Source: Modicisalibacter tunisiensis
Lineage (GTDB): Bacteria > Pseudomonadota > Gammaproteobacteria > Pseudomonadales > Halomonadaceae
Reading direction: 5' to 3'
Assembly: GCF_020148005.1 (NCBI RefSeq)
Contig: NZ_JAGXFD010000001.1
Coordinates: 805,541-869,540, forward strand
Length of the DNA stretch: 64,000 bases
Shown here: positions 17,089 to 27,009 of the stretch, piece by piece
Layout: every line of letters begins with the position of its first letter
Position numbering within the stretch: position 1 is the first letter of the stretch
Position numbers and translations under genes: made by a program
The notes under the pieces: generated by a model
What the model saw: the letters and a program-made list of their open reading frames with translations, nothing else
Told to the model about the DNA's origin: nothing
Database searches by the model: none

Positions 17089-17112
17089 AATCGTCACCTT
17101 GTCGACACGAGA

Positions 17113-17138
17113 GGCCCGGCGCCCGCGGGCGCCGGGCC
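17113..17138. promoter_or_regulatory. strong intercistronic hairpin between dctP and dctQ
   Basis: Arms of 12 bases (17113-17124 and 17127-17138, GGCCCGGCGCCC type) pair perfectly around a two-base centre. It lies 6 bases after the dctP stop and before dctQ, with no U-run. Such a hairpin can protect the upstream message from 3' exonucleases or attenuate transcription, giving more binding protein than permease. That effect is inferred. Confidence 0.65.
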
Positions 17139-17144
17139 GTCACC

Positions 17145-18158
17145 TCAGCTGGCCTGGTAGCACTGGCTGCCGTGGATGCGATCGAGCATCTCGCTGCCAT
17201 ACTCGTCGGTGTAGATCTTGTAGGCCGGCTGGACGGCCTCCTGGAAGGGTGCCTTGTCGATGTCGGTCTCGACCTGCATGCCCTTGTCACGCAGCAGCTT
17301 GACGCCTTCCTTCTCGAGACGGGTGACCTCGTCGCGGGTCGCCTTGGCCGAGGCCTCGGCGGCCTGCTTGAACCAGCCGCGCTCCTCCTCGGAGAGGCCG
17401 TCGAGCAGCACCGGCGAGCCCAGCACCACCGCCGGCGAGTAGACGTGGCCGGTCAGCGAGAGGTGGTTCTGAACCTCCCAGAACTTGGTGGCGACGATCA
17501 CCGTGATGGGGTTTTCCTGACCGTCGACGGTGCCCTGCTGCAGCGCAGTGAACAGTTCGGGGAAGGCCATCGGTGTGGGATGCGCGCCCATCGCCTTGAA
17601 GGCCGCCATGTGGACCTTGTTCTCCATGGTGCGGATCTTCAGTCCCTTGACGTCTTCCGGCGTCTTGACCGCACGCTTGCTGTTGGTCAGGTGGCGGAAG
17701 CCGTTCTCGGACCAGGCCAGCCCCACCAGATTGTGCTCGCCCATCTTGTCCAGCAGGTCCTGGCCGATGGGGCCGTCCAGCACGCAGCGCGCCTGCTTGT
17801 AGTCCTTGAACAGGAACGGCAGGTCGAGCACGTAGGTCTGGGGCACGAAGTTGCCCAGCGGCCCGGTCGAGGTGATCACCACGTCCACGGTGCCGATCTG
17901 CAGGCCTTCGATCATCGCCCGCTCGCCGCCCAGCGAGCCGGAGGGGTGCTCCTCGACCTGGAACTCGCCGTCGCTCAGGCGTTCGAGGGTTTCCTTGAAG
18001 GCATCGGCGCCCACCGAGTAGTGGGAGCTGTCGGACAGCGTGTGGCCCAGGGTGATGGTCTGCGCGGCCTCGGCATTGACGGCGGTCAGCGACAGCAGCG
18101 AGGCGGTGACACCGGCCACGGCGGCGGCCAGCGAGCGGCGTGAGAGGGTCTTGCTCAT
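17145..18158 (-). CDS. dctP: TRAP transporter periplasmic solute-binding protein (DctP)
   Basis: A 337-aa DctP/TeaA-type binding protein. A twin-Arg-like but otherwise ordinary signal peptide (cleavage near AEAAQTITLG, residue 31) leads into the DctP domain. The conserved RTMENKVHMAAFKAMGAHP segment carries the substrate-carboxylate-binding Arg, and ALQQGTVDGQENPI is the family hallmark. It captures a carboxylate in the periplasm and delivers it to DctQM. Its gene neighbours suggest a sugar acid (threonate/erythronate). A REP-like element lies in the 104-base gap to denD, and a strong hairpin follows the gene. Confidence 0.92.
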   Translation of the reverse strand: MSKTLSRRSLAAAVAGVTASLLSLTAVNAEAAQTITLGHTLSDSSHYSVGADAFKETLERLSDGEFQVEEHPSGSLGGERAMIEGLQIGTVDVVITSTGPLGNFVPQTYVLDLPFLFKDYKQARCVLDGPIGQDLLDKMGEHNLVGLAWSENGFRHLTNSKRAVKTPEDVKGLKIRTMENKVHMAAFKAMGAHPTPMAFPELFTALQQGTVDGQENPITVIVATKFWEVQNHLSLTGHVYSPAVVLGSPVLLDGLSEEERGWFKQAAEASAKATRDEVTRLEKEGVKLLRDKGMQVETDIDKAPFQEAVQPAYKIYTDEYGSEMLDRIHGSQCYQAS

Positions 18159-18187
18159 TGTTATGTCCTCGATAGGCTTTGACGGTC

Positions 18188-18237
18188 AGGCTTTGCCTGA
18201 AAACTGGCTGCACTCGCCAACTTTTCGGACAAACCCT
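18188..18237. repeat. REP-like imperfect inverted repeat, copy 1
   Basis: The arms AGGCTTTGCCTGAAAA (18188-18203) and TTTTCGGACAAACCCT (18222-18237) pair at 13 of 16 positions around a loop containing CTGCACTCGCCAAC. A second copy with the same arm and core layout lies at 26092-26140. Both sit in gaps inside minus-strand operons. Confidence 0.7.
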
Positions 18238-18262
18238 GGGAGTGGCCCCGAACAGCTCGGGG

Positions 18263-19225
18263 TCAGCCACGCTCGTCCAGGAAGGCCTGGACGATCTCGT
18301 GGAAGTCGGTATCGCCCCGAAAGCCCAGGGCCTCGGCGCGACGGTTGTTGAAACGGGCCGGCCAGCTGGCAACGATGGCCTCGATGCGCGGATCGGGCTC
18401 GTGGCGCACGCGCGCAAGCGCCGCCTCGCCACCGCGTTCGCGCAGCACCTCGAGCATGGCGGCGACACTCACCGTGATGCCCGGCAGCATGAAGGCCCGA
18501 TAGGGGGCCAGCGCCTCGCCGGGCAGCGTCGCGCCGTGCAGCAGCGCGTCGATGACCCGCCGCGGCGACATCACGAACAGCTCGAGATCGGTGGGCACCG
18601 GGCAGATCGCCGCCTCGCCGTTGAGCGGCTCGCGCAGGATGCTGGAGGCGAAGCTCGAGGCCGCGGCGTTCGGCCGGCCGGGACGAATGACGATGGTCGG
18701 CAGGCGCAGCACGCAGCCGTCGACCAGCCCGCGGCGGCTGTAGTCGTTGATCAACAGCTCGCACATCGCCTTCTGTGCGCCGTAGGAACTCTGCGGCGTC
18801 AGCGCCGTCATGTCGTCGAGCACCGCCGGCAGCTCGCCGCCGTAGACCGCCACCGAGCTGGCCATGATCAGGCGGGTGCTCGACAGCCCGGCCTGCCGGC
18901 AGCCCTCCAGCAGGGCGCGGGTGGCATCGAAGTTGACGTGCAGGCCCAGGTCGAGGTCCGCCTCGGCGGCCGAGCTGACCACCGCGGCGAGGTGATAGAT
19001 CACCGCGGGGGCGTCGGCGAGCACGTCGTCGAGCGCCCCGGGGCGGGCGATGTCCAGCGCCCGGCAGTCCAGGGTCACGCCCTCGCGCTCTTCCAGGGTC
19101 GGCGCGACCTGATCGACGAGGGTCAGGCGCGTCAGGGGCCGGCCGTTGAGGCTCCCCTGCTCGAGCAGGGCCGCGCTCAGGCGCTGGCCCAGAAAGCCGG
19201 CGGCGCCGGTGATCAGAACGTGCAT
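18263..19225 (-). CDS. denD: D-erythronate dehydrogenase
   Basis: A 320-aa extended SDR (NAD-dependent epimerase/dehydratase fold) with GAAGFLGQRL (residues 7-16), Ser/Tyr/Lys catalytic residues (ASSVAVYGG and SSYGAQKAM, with Y-x3-K) and a C-terminal substrate domain. It matches DenD, which oxidises D-erythronate to 2-oxo-tetronate. The assignment rests on family likeness and on its place beside otnI, otnC, otnK and ltnD, the other enzymes of the known route. It starts 34 bases after otnI and is followed by the TRAP genes. Confidence 0.9.
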   Translation of the reverse strand: MHVLITGAAGFLGQRLSAALLEQGSLNGRPLTRLTLVDQVAPTLEEREGVTLDCRALDIARPGALDDVLADAPAVIYHLAAVVSSAAEADLDLGLHVNFDATRALLEGCRQAGLSSTRLIMASSVAVYGGELPAVLDDMTALTPQSSYGAQKAMCELLINDYSRRGLVDGCVLRLPTIVIRPGRPNAAASSFASSILREPLNGEAAICPVPTDLELFVMSPRRVIDALLHGATLPGEALAPYRAFMLPGITVSVAAMLEVLRERGGEAALARVRHEPDPRIEAIVASWPARFNNRRAEALGFRGDTDFHEIVQAFLDERG

Positions 19226-19259
19226 CGTGGTACCTCGATTCCTCGTGTTGTCGTTGTCG

Positions 19260-20072
19260 TCAGTCGACGTTCGGGGCGCCGGTGGTCAGCCCGTAGGCCG
19301 CGCCCCAGCCCAGCCCGGCGCGGGTCTCGCCCGCCGGACGGTACTCGCAGCCGATCCAGCCGTCGTAGCCCAGCGCCTCGAGCCGGTCGAACAGGGCCGG
19401 ATAGTGAATCTCGCCGACATCCGGCTCGTGGCGACCGGGCACCCCGGCGATCTGCACGTGGCCGATCCGCGGGAACTGGGCCTCCAGCGCGGCGGTGAGG
19501 TTCCCCTCGCTCATCTGGCAGTGATAGAGGTCGAACTGGACGCGCAGGTTGGCCGCGCCGACCTGTTCGAGAACCTCACGGGCCTGGGCCTGACGGTTCA
19601 GGAAGTAGCCCGGCATGTCGTGCTCGTTGATCGGCTCGATGAGCAGGGTGCGCCCCGCCTTGGCCAGTTCGGCGGCGGCATGGCGCAGGTTGGCGATATA
19701 GGTCGCCCGGTGTGCCTCGCGGGTCGCCGCATCGGCCTCCGCCGGCACCACGCCGGCCATGGCGTGCAGGCGCGGGCAGTCCAGCGCCTCGGCGTAGCGC
19801 AGCGCCTCGTCGATGCTGTCGCGGAACTCCGCCTCGCGCCCGGGCAAACTGGCCAGGCCGCGTTCACCGGCCGCCCAGTCGCCCGGCGGCAGGTTGAACA
19901 GCACCTGCGTCAGGCCGTGGTCGTCGAGCGCCCGGCGCAGCTCGCGCGGCTCGAAGGCATAGGGAAAGAGGTATTCGACCCCGCGGAAGCCGGACTCGGC
20001 GGCAGCCGCGAAGCGCGCGAGAAAGTCCCGCTCGGTGAACAGCATGCTGAGATTGGCGGCAAAACGAAGCAT
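19260..20072 (-). CDS. otnI: 2-oxo-tetronate isomerase
   Basis: A 270-aa TIM-barrel sugar-phosphate-isomerase-like protein of the hydroxypyruvate isomerase family. It has the barrel metal/acid residues in [14 protein letters not shown] and the C-terminal [16 protein letters not shown]. In the tetronate pathway OtnI converts 2-oxo-tetronate, made by LtnD or DenD, to 3-oxo-tetronate. It lies 30 bases after otnC. Hydroxypyruvate isomerase (Hyi) is the close alternative, but the five-gene context favours OtnI. Confidence 0.9.
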   Translation of the reverse strand: MLRFAANLSMLFTERDFLARFAAAAESGFRGVEYLFPYAFEPRELRRALDDHGLTQVLFNLPPGDWAAGERGLASLPGREAEFRDSIDEALRYAEALDCPRLHAMAGVVPAEADAATREAHRATYIANLRHAAAELAKAGRTLLIEPINEHDMPGYFLNRQAQAREVLEQVGAANLRVQFDLYHCQMSEGNLTAALEAQFPRIGHVQIAGVPGRHEPDVGEIHYPALFDRLEALGYDGWIGCEYRPAGETRAGLGWGAAYGLTTGAPNVD

Positions 20073-20102
20073 CGTGTCTCCTCGTGACGAAAACCGGCCG
20101 GG

Positions 20103-20750
20103 TCAGTCCCGGGGGAAGCGCGCCTCGAGGGCGGCGACCTGGTCCGGGGTCAGCGTGCGGGGGTTGTGCCCGCGCAGCAGCAGGTAGAGCTTGGCGGTTT
20201 CCTCGAGCTCCTCGGTGGCGTACACCGCCGCTTCCAGCGACTTGCCCGCCACCACCGGGCCGTGGTTGGCCAGCAGCACCGCGCTGTGGCGACCGGCCAG
20301 ACCCTTCACCGCGTCGCCCAGCGCGGCGTCGCCGGGCATGTGATAGGGCACCAGCGGCAGCCGGCCCACGCGCATCACGTAGTAGGCGGTCAGTGGCGGC
20401 AGGCAGTCGTCGTGATCGATCTCGGGCAGGCACGACACCGCCACCGAATGGGTGGAGTGCAGGTGGACGATGGCACCGGACTGCGGGCGCTCGGCGTACA
20501 TCGCCATGTGCAGGAAGCTTTCCTTGGTGGGCCTGTCGCCGTCGAGGCAGTTGCCCTCGCCGTCCAGCCGCGAGATGCGGGCCGGATCGAGCCGGCCGAG
20601 GCAGGCATTGGTGGGCGTCATCAACCAGCCGCCGTCGTCGGTGCGCACGCTGATGTTGCCGCTCGAGCCCATGGTCAGGCCGCGGTCGAACAGCGAGCGG
20701 CCGAGGGTGGCGATCTGCTCGCGCAGGCGATTGTCGTCGTGGCGGCTCAT
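20103..20750 (-). CDS. otnC: 3-oxo-tetronate 4-phosphate decarboxylase
   Basis: A 215-aa class II aldolase/adducin-family enzyme with GSSGNISVRTDDGG (phosphate loop, near residue 28), the Zn-ligand pair in IVHLHSTHSVAV, and a distal His in LLANHGPVVAG. OtnC decarboxylates 3-oxo-tetronate 4-phosphate to dihydroxyacetone phosphate, sending the carbon into glycolysis. The start ATG at 20750 overlaps the otnK stop (ATGA), showing translational coupling of kinase and decarboxylase. Confidence 0.92.
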   Translation of the reverse strand: MSRHDDNRLREQIATLGRSLFDRGLTMGSSGNISVRTDDGGWLMTPTNACLGRLDPARISRLDGEGNCLDGDRPTKESFLHMAMYAERPQSGAIVHLHSTHSVAVSCLPEIDHDDCLPPLTAYYVMRVGRLPLVPYHMPGDAALGDAVKGLAGRHSAVLLANHGPVVAGKSLEAAVYATEELEETAKLYLLLRGHNPRTLTPDQVAALEARFPRD

Positions 20751-22027
20751 GACAGCACCTCGAAGGCTCGCGTGAAGAAGTCGGTGCCGCCGAAGTTGCC
20801 CGACTTGAGCGCCACGGACAGCGGCGCCTCGCGCCCGGCGACGGCGGTCTGCATCCAGGGCACGCCGGGGTCGATCTGCTCGCCGATGCGCAGGGTCTCC
20901 ACGCCCAGCGCCGAGATCACCGCCCCGGAGGTCTCGCCGCCGGCGACCACCAGCCGCCCCACGCCCTCGGCCACCAGCCGCCGCGCCAGCTCGGCCAGCG
21001 CGCGCTCGACCAGCTCGCCGGCCCGCACCACGCCCAGACACTGCTGGGCGGCGCGCACCTGCTCCGGCGCCGCCGAGGCGGCGATCAGCACCGGGTGCGT
21101 CTCGCTCAGGCGCTCGCGGGCGAAGTCGAGCGCCGCCTCGAGGGTGGCATCGCCCTCGGCCAGGGCCAGCGGATCGAGCTCGAAGACGGCGTGGTCGTGG
21201 CGGAAATGCGCGATCTGGGCGAGCGTGGCCCGCGAGCAGCTGCCGGCCAGCACCAGCGCCGCGCCCTCGGCGGGCGCCAGGCGCCCGGCATCGTCGATCG
21301 GCGCCAGCCAGCCACGCCGGCGGTAGACCTCGGGCAGGCTCTGGCCCAGCCCCGAGCCGCCGGTGACCAGGGCATGATCGGCCACCGCCTCGGCCAGCAC
21401 GGCCAGGTCGTGCTCGTCGAGGGCGTCGCAGATCACGTGACGCACGCCTTCATTGGCCAGCGCGCCCAGCCGCTCCCCGGCCGCCGCCGCCCCGCGGGAC
21501 AGGGTGGCATGGGCGAGCAGCCCCACCGGATGCGGGGTCTGCCGCCCCAGCACGCGCACCAGGTCGGCATCGGTCATGGGGTTGAGCGGATGGTGCTCCA
21601 TGCCGCTTTCGTTGAGCAGGCGATCGCCGACGAACAGGTGGCCCTGATAGACGGTGCGAGCGTTGACGGGAAACGCCGGCACCATCACCGTCTGCGACGC
21701 CCCCAGACGCTCGATCAGCGCATCGGCGACCGGGCCGATATTGCCGGCATCCGTGGAGTCGAACGTCGAGCAGTACTTGAAGAAGATCTGCCGGGCACCC
21801 AGCCCGCGCAGCCAGTCGAGCGCGGCCTGCGAGGTCTCGACGGCCTGCTCCGCCGGGCAGGAGCGCGACTTCAGCGCCACCACCACGGCATCGACATCGC
21901 CGACATCCAGCGGTTCGCGCGGCACGCCGATGGTCTGCACGCAGCGCATGCCCGCCCGCACCAGATTGTTGGCCAGGTCGCTGGCCCCGGTGAAGTCGTC
22001 GGCGATCGCGCCCAGCACCACGCTCAT
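20747..22027 (-). CDS. otnK: 3-oxo-tetronate kinase
   Basis: A 426-aa four-carbon acid sugar kinase (DUF1537 family). The N-terminal substrate domain begins IADDFTGASDLANNLVRAG (residues 8-26). The C-terminal nucleotide domain carries VVAGGETSGAVISALGVETLRIG and the closing ALKSGNFGG. It phosphorylates 3-oxo-tetronate using ATP. Its start overlaps the ltnD stop (ATGA). Confidence 0.93.
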   Translation of the reverse strand: MSVVLGAIADDFTGASDLANNLVRAGMRCVQTIGVPREPLDVGDVDAVVVALKSRSCPAEQAVETSQAALDWLRGLGARQIFFKYCSTFDSTDAGNIGPVADALIERLGASQTVMVPAFPVNARTVYQGHLFVGDRLLNESGMEHHPLNPMTDADLVRVLGRQTPHPVGLLAHATLSRGAAAAGERLGALANEGVRHVICDALDEHDLAVLAEAVADHALVTGGSGLGQSLPEVYRRRGWLAPIDDAGRLAPAEGAALVLAGSCSRATLAQIAHFRHDHAVFELDPLALAEGDATLEAALDFARERLSETHPVLIAASAAPEQVRAAQQCLGVVRAGELVERALAELARRLVAEGVGRLVVAGGETSGAVISALGVETLRIGEQIDPGVPWMQTAVAGREAPLSVALKSGNFGGTDFFTRAFEVLS

Positions 22028-22956
22028 GACGGCGCCTCCGCGTCGTTGGCCGCCCCCGGCAGCGCGAGCCCGGCGAGACGCTGGTAGACCTTGATCACCG
22101 CCGCGTCGTCCTCGCGGCCATAGCCCGCGCCGCTGGCGGCGGTGAACTGCTGCAGGGCGCTGGCGGCCAGCGGCGTGGGGAACGTCAGCTCGCGTCCGGT
22201 CTGGTGCACCAGGTTGAGATCCTTGACGAAGATGTCGACGGCGGAGAGCGGCGTGTAGTCGCCCTCGAGGATGTGCGGCACGCGATTCTCGAACATCCAG
22301 GAGTTGCCCGCCGAGCGGGTGATCACCCCGTAGAGCGCCTCGGGATCGATGCCCATGCGGATCCCCAGCGCCATGGCCTCGGCGGCGGCGGCGATGTGCA
22401 CGCCGGCGAGCAGCTGGTTGACCAGCTTGACCCGCGAGCCCATGCCTGCGGCGTCACCGAGGCGGTGCACCGTCTCGGCCATGGCGTCCAGCACCGGCGC
22501 GGCGCGCTCGAAGGCCTCGGCGCTGCCCGAGGCCATCACCGACAGCCGCCCCTGACGCGACTTGGCGGCCCCGCCGCTGATCGGCGCGTCCAGCAGGAAC
22601 AGGCCCGCCGCGTCCAGCCGCGCCCCCAGTGACTCGGCATAGCTCGGTGCCACCGTGGCGCACTGGATCACCAGGCCCGTACGACCCGGCGCGGCCGTCA
22701 GCCCCGCCTCGCCGAACAGCACCGCCTCGACCTGATCGGCGTTGACCACCACCACGACCACCACGTCGCAGTGCTCGCCCAGCTCGCGGGGGGAGTCGAC
22801 GCAGCGACCGCCGGCGGTCACGAAGGTCTCCCGGGCGGCGGCGGAGACGTCGCAGCCGATCACCGACAGCCCCGCTTCCCGCATGGCCAGGGCGGTTCCC
22901 AGCCCCATGGCCCCCAGGCCGATGACACCGACGGTAACCGGTTGTGGATGAGACAC
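22024..22956 (-). CDS. ltnD: L-threonate dehydrogenase
   Basis: A 310-aa HIBADH-family dehydrogenase with GVIGLGAMGLGTALAMREAG near residue 9, the standard substrate motif DAPISGGAAKSRQG and catalytic Lys in GMGSRVKLVNQLL. LtnD oxidises L-threonate to 2-oxo-tetronate with NAD+. The start is GTG at 22956, supported by GAGGAGG (22969-22963) six bases upstream; the longer open frame to 23037 would begin inside the operator. It is the first gene of the operon, immediately behind the LacI-type promoter/operator. Confidence 0.9.
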   Translation of the reverse strand: MSHPQPVTVGVIGLGAMGLGTALAMREAGLSVIGCDVSAAARETFVTAGGRCVDSPRELGEHCDVVVVVVVNADQVEAVLFGEAGLTAAPGRTGLVIQCATVAPSYAESLGARLDAAGLFLLDAPISGGAAKSRQGRLSVMASGSAEAFERAAPVLDAMAETVHRLGDAAGMGSRVKLVNQLLAGVHIAAAAEAMALGIRMGIDPEALYGVITRSAGNSWMFENRVPHILEGDYTPLSAVDIFVKDLNLVHQTGRELTFPTPLAASALQQFTAASGAGYGREDDAAVIKVYQRLAGLALPGAANDAEAPS

Positions 22957-23021
22957 TCGCGACCTCCTCGTGCTGGGCGCCGGCCACCGCGAAACGGGTT
23001 CGGGGCTGTCGACGCGGTTCA

Positions 23022-23069
23022 ATGTTAGCGCTAACATCCATTGTTAGATGAGCCGTTCCACGGGCACAA
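23022..23069 (-). promoter_or_regulatory. operon promoter with LacI-family operator
   Basis: Read on the minus strand, TTGTGC (23069-23064), a 17-base spacer and TAACAA (23046-23041) form a plausible sigma70 promoter for ltnD. Just downstream, at 23037-23022, is the perfect 16-bp palindrome ATGTTAGCGCTAACAT, with the central CG typical of LacI/GalR-family operators. It would overlap the transcription start and block initiation. The divergent LacI-type gene next door is the likely ligand-responsive repressor. Confidence 0.75.
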
Positions 23070-23153
23070 GTGCGTTTGCGCCCGGCACGACCAATGTCTA
23101 AGCATTGACGGTCGCCCTACCCTCCCCCTGCCGCACAGGAGATTGCTCCGGTC

Positions 23154-24182
23154 ATGGCCGACACCTCGTCCCGCCGCCCCCGCCGGCGCGCCAAGCAGCC
23201 CACCATCGCCGAGGTGGCCCGGGAGGCCGGTGTCTCGGCGATCACCGTCTCGCGCGTGCTCAACACGCCCGAGTCCGTGCGCGAGACCACCCGCCGCCGG
23301 GTCGAGGCGGCCATCGAGACGGTCGGCTACGTGCCCAACCGTCTCGCCGGCAGCCTGGCCTCGGCGCAGTCGCGCTTCATCGCGGTGATCGTGCCGTCGC
23401 TGTCCAACATCGTGTTCACCGAGGTGATCCAGGGGCTGCAGGCCACCTTCGAGGCGCGCGGCTACCAGATCCTGCTCGGCAACACCGACTACGACCTGCA
23501 GCGCGAGGACCAGCTGGTCAGCACCTTCCTCGGCTGGTCGCCCGCCGCCCTCGTCATCACCGGCCTGCGCCACAGCGAGGCCTGCGGGCGGCGCCTGCGC
23601 CAGTGGGAGGGGCCGATCGTCGAGATCATGGAGCTGGGCACGGCGATCGACCTCAACGTCGGCCTCGACCACCTCAAGGCGGGGCGCTGCATGGCCGGGC
23701 ATCTGCGCGAGCGCGGCTATCGCCGCGTGGTCTACGTGGGCGCGCAGATGGCGCGCGACTATCGCGCCCGGCTGCGCTACGAGGGGCATTGCGAGGTGCT
23801 GGCCGCGGCGGGACTCGAGGCGCCGCTGCTGGACATGGATCAACTGGGGCAGTTCGAGACCGGCGCCCGGGCCCTGGATCAGGTGCTCGCGACGCACCCC
23901 GAAGCCGAGGCCATCCACTTCGCCAACGACGACCTGGCCACCGGCGCCCTGCTCCACGCCAACCGCCTCGGCATCGCGGTACCGCAGCGCATCGCCATCG
24001 CCGGCTTCAACGGCCTGGCGATCGGCCAGCACGTGACGCCGCGCCTGACCAGCATCGCCTCGCCCCGGGAGCGCATCGGCCGGCGCGCCGCCCAGGCGGT
24101 GCTGGCGCGGCTCGACGGCGAGGCCGCCGTCGACGGCCCGCTCGACGTGGGCTTCACGCTGATGGCCGGCGAGAGTACCTGA
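23154..24182 (+). CDS. LacI/GntR-type transcriptional repressor of the tetronate operon
   Basis: A 342-aa LacI-family regulator. The helix-turn-helix TIAEVAREAGVSAITVSRVLN (residues 17-37, with the hinge YVPNRLAGSLAS) is followed by a periplasmic-binding-like sensor domain that begins FIAVIVPSLSNIVFTEVIQG and ends in the LTSIASPRERIGRRAA dimer region. The gene is divergent from ltnD with the palindrome 23022-23037 between them, so it probably represses the ltnD-to-12808 operon and perhaps itself. An acid sugar or pathway intermediate is the likely inducer. Confidence 0.9.
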   Translation: MADTSSRRPRRRAKQPTIAEVAREAGVSAITVSRVLNTPESVRETTRRRVEAAIETVGYVPNRLAGSLASAQSRFIAVIVPSLSNIVFTEVIQGLQATFEARGYQILLGNTDYDLQREDQLVSTFLGWSPAALVITGLRHSEACGRRLRQWEGPIVEIMELGTAIDLNVGLDHLKAGRCMAGHLRERGYRRVVYVGAQMARDYRARLRYEGHCEVLAAAGLEAPLLDMDQLGQFETGARALDQVLATHPEAEAIHFANDDLATGALLHANRLGIAVPQRIAIAGFNGLAIGQHVTPRLTSIASPRERIGRRAAQAVLARLDGEAAVDGPLDVGFTLMAGEST

Positions 24183-24188
24183 CCCCGC

Positions 24189-24937
24189 TCAGGCCGGGCG
24201 GACGCCGAAGCGCGCCGGGTCGTCGCTGATCACGGCGTCCACGCCCCATTCCCAGCAGGGCGCGAAGGCCTCGGGGTCGTTGGCGGTGTAGCACAGCAGA
24301 TGCAGGCCGGCGGCCTTCACCGCCGCGGCATCGTCGCGGGTCAGCCGCTGCCAGTCGAGGTTGATGCTGAAGGCGTCGAGGCTGCGACAGCGCGCCAGCC
24401 AGCCGTCGGGCAACGCCTCGGCCAGCCAGCCCAGCACGGCCTCGGGATGGTCGCGACGCACCTGCGCCAGCAACGTGTCGTCGAACGAGGAGATCAGCAG
24501 CCGCTCGGGCGGCAGGGCCGCCAGGGCACGTCCCGCCACCGCGGCCAGGGCGGTGGCGTCGTGGCCGGGGCTGAGCTTGAGCTCGAGGTTGAGGCCCATG
24601 CCGTGCCCGGCGAGCCGTGCCAGGGCGTCGTCGAGGCTGGCCATGCGCTCGCCGGCGAAGCGCGCGTCGAACCAGCGCCCCACGTCGAGCCCCTGGGCGG
24701 CGGCCCAGTCCAGCTCGCGCAGCCGGGCATGGCCGTCGGAGCAGCGGCTCACGTCGGCGTCGTGCCAGATCACCGGCATGCCATCGCCGAGGCGCTGCAC
24801 GTCGAGCTCGACCCAGCGGCAGCCCGCGGCGTGGGCGGCATCGATAGCGGCCAGGGTGTTCTCGGGTGCCCGTGCGGCATAGCCGCGATGGGCGATGAGC
24901 GCCGGCAACGCCGGCGTCGGGCGATGGGGTGACATGC

Positions 24938-24941
<4 letters not shown>
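24189..24941 (-). CDS. ugpQ: glycerophosphodiester phosphodiesterase
   Basis: A 250-aa GDPD-family enzyme. The active-site segment [19 protein letters not shown] (His-Arg near residue 18, Glu-Asn in PENT) and the metal ligands in [21 protein letters not shown] are intact. It hydrolyses glycerophosphodiesters to sn-glycerol-3-phosphate and the alcohol. No signal peptide is seen, matching cytoplasmic UgpQ, which acts on diesters imported by UgpBAEC. The ATG at 24941 overlaps the ugpC stop (ATGA). It converges with the LacI gene. Confidence 0.92.
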
Positions 24942-26056
<1,115 letters not shown>

Positions 26057-26091
26057 AACAGTTGTCTCGTCAGCATTCTTCGAGGGCGCCC

Positions 26092-26140
26092 GGGCTTTGC
26101 ACGGAAACGGCCTGCGCTCGCCGACGTTTCGTACAAATCC
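26092..26140. repeat. REP-like imperfect inverted repeat, copy 2
   Basis: GGGCTTTGCACGGAAACG (26092-26109) faces CGTTTCGTACAAATCC (26125-26140) around CTGCGCTCGCCGAC. Arm order and core match the element at 18188-18237. It lies between ugpE and ugpC inside the operon. Confidence 0.68.
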
Positions 26141-26163
26141 TCTCGCGCCCGTAGAGTAACCGC

Positions 26164-27009
26164 TTACTTTTCCGTCTCGACCAGGCCTTTGACGAAGTAG
26201 CGCTGCATCAGCAGGATCACCAGCACCGGCGGCCCCATGGCCAGCATCGCGGTGGCCGTGACGTCCTGCCAGGGCACCAGCGCATCGCCGGTGGTCAGCA
26301 GGCGCTTGAGGCTCACCACCACGGTCAGGTAGTCGGCGTTGGTGGTGATCAGCAGCGGCCACAGGTACTGGTTCCAGCCGTAGATGAACATGATCACGAA
26401 CAGCGCGGCGATGTTGGTCTTCGACAGCGGCAGCAGGATGTCGCGCAGGAAGCGCCAGGGGCCGGCGCCGTCGATGCGCGCAGCCTCGACCAGCTCCGGC
26501 GGGATGGTCAGGTAGAACTGGCGCAGCAGGAAGGTCGCCGTGGCGCTGGCGATCAGCGGCAGGATCAGGCCGGGGTAGCTGTCGAGCAGGTGCAGGTCGG
26601 CGACCACCTCGTAGGTGGGCAGGATGCGCACCTCCACCGGCAGCATCAGGGTGATGAAGATCAGCCAGAAGCACAGCCGACGCAGCGGGAAGCGGAAGAA
26701 CACGATGGCGTAGGCGGCCAGCAGCGAAATGGCGATCTTGCCCACGGCGATGCCCAGCGCCATCACCATCGAGTTGGCGAGCAGCCGCAGCACGTCGGTG
26801 CCCAGGCCGCTCACCGGATCATGGATCAGCCGCGCGTAGTTGGACAGTCCGGCATCGCCCACCCACAGCGGCGCGACGTTGGCGTAGAGGTCGCTCATGG
26901 AGTGGGTGCTGGCGGTGAAGGCCAGCCACACCGGCAGGAAGAACAGGCCGCAACCCACGGCCAGCAGCAGGTGGCTGGCCAGATCCAGCCCGGGTCGTTG
27001 GTAGCGCAT
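26164..27009 (-). CDS. ugpE: sn-glycerol-3-phosphate ABC transporter permease UgpE
   Basis: A 281-aa inner-membrane permease with six helices and the ABC-permease EAA loop [20 protein letters not shown] near residue 185. The start ATG at 27009 shares one base with the ugpA stop (TGATG), indicating tight coupling. It forms the translocation pore with UgpA. Confidence 0.92.
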   Translation of the reverse strand: MRYQRPGLDLASHLLLAVGCGLFFLPVWLAFTASTHSMSDLYANVAPLWVGDAGLSNYARLIHDPVSGLGTDVLRLLANSMVMALGIAVGKIAISLLAAYAIVFFRFPLRRLCFWLIFITLMLPVEVRILPTYEVVADLHLLDSYPGLILPLIASATATFLLRQFYLTIPPELVEAARIDGAGPWRFLRDILLPLSKTNIAALFVIMFIYGWNQYLWPLLITTNADYLTVVVSLKRLLTTGDALVPWQDVTATAMLAMGPPVLVILLMQRYFVKGLVETEK

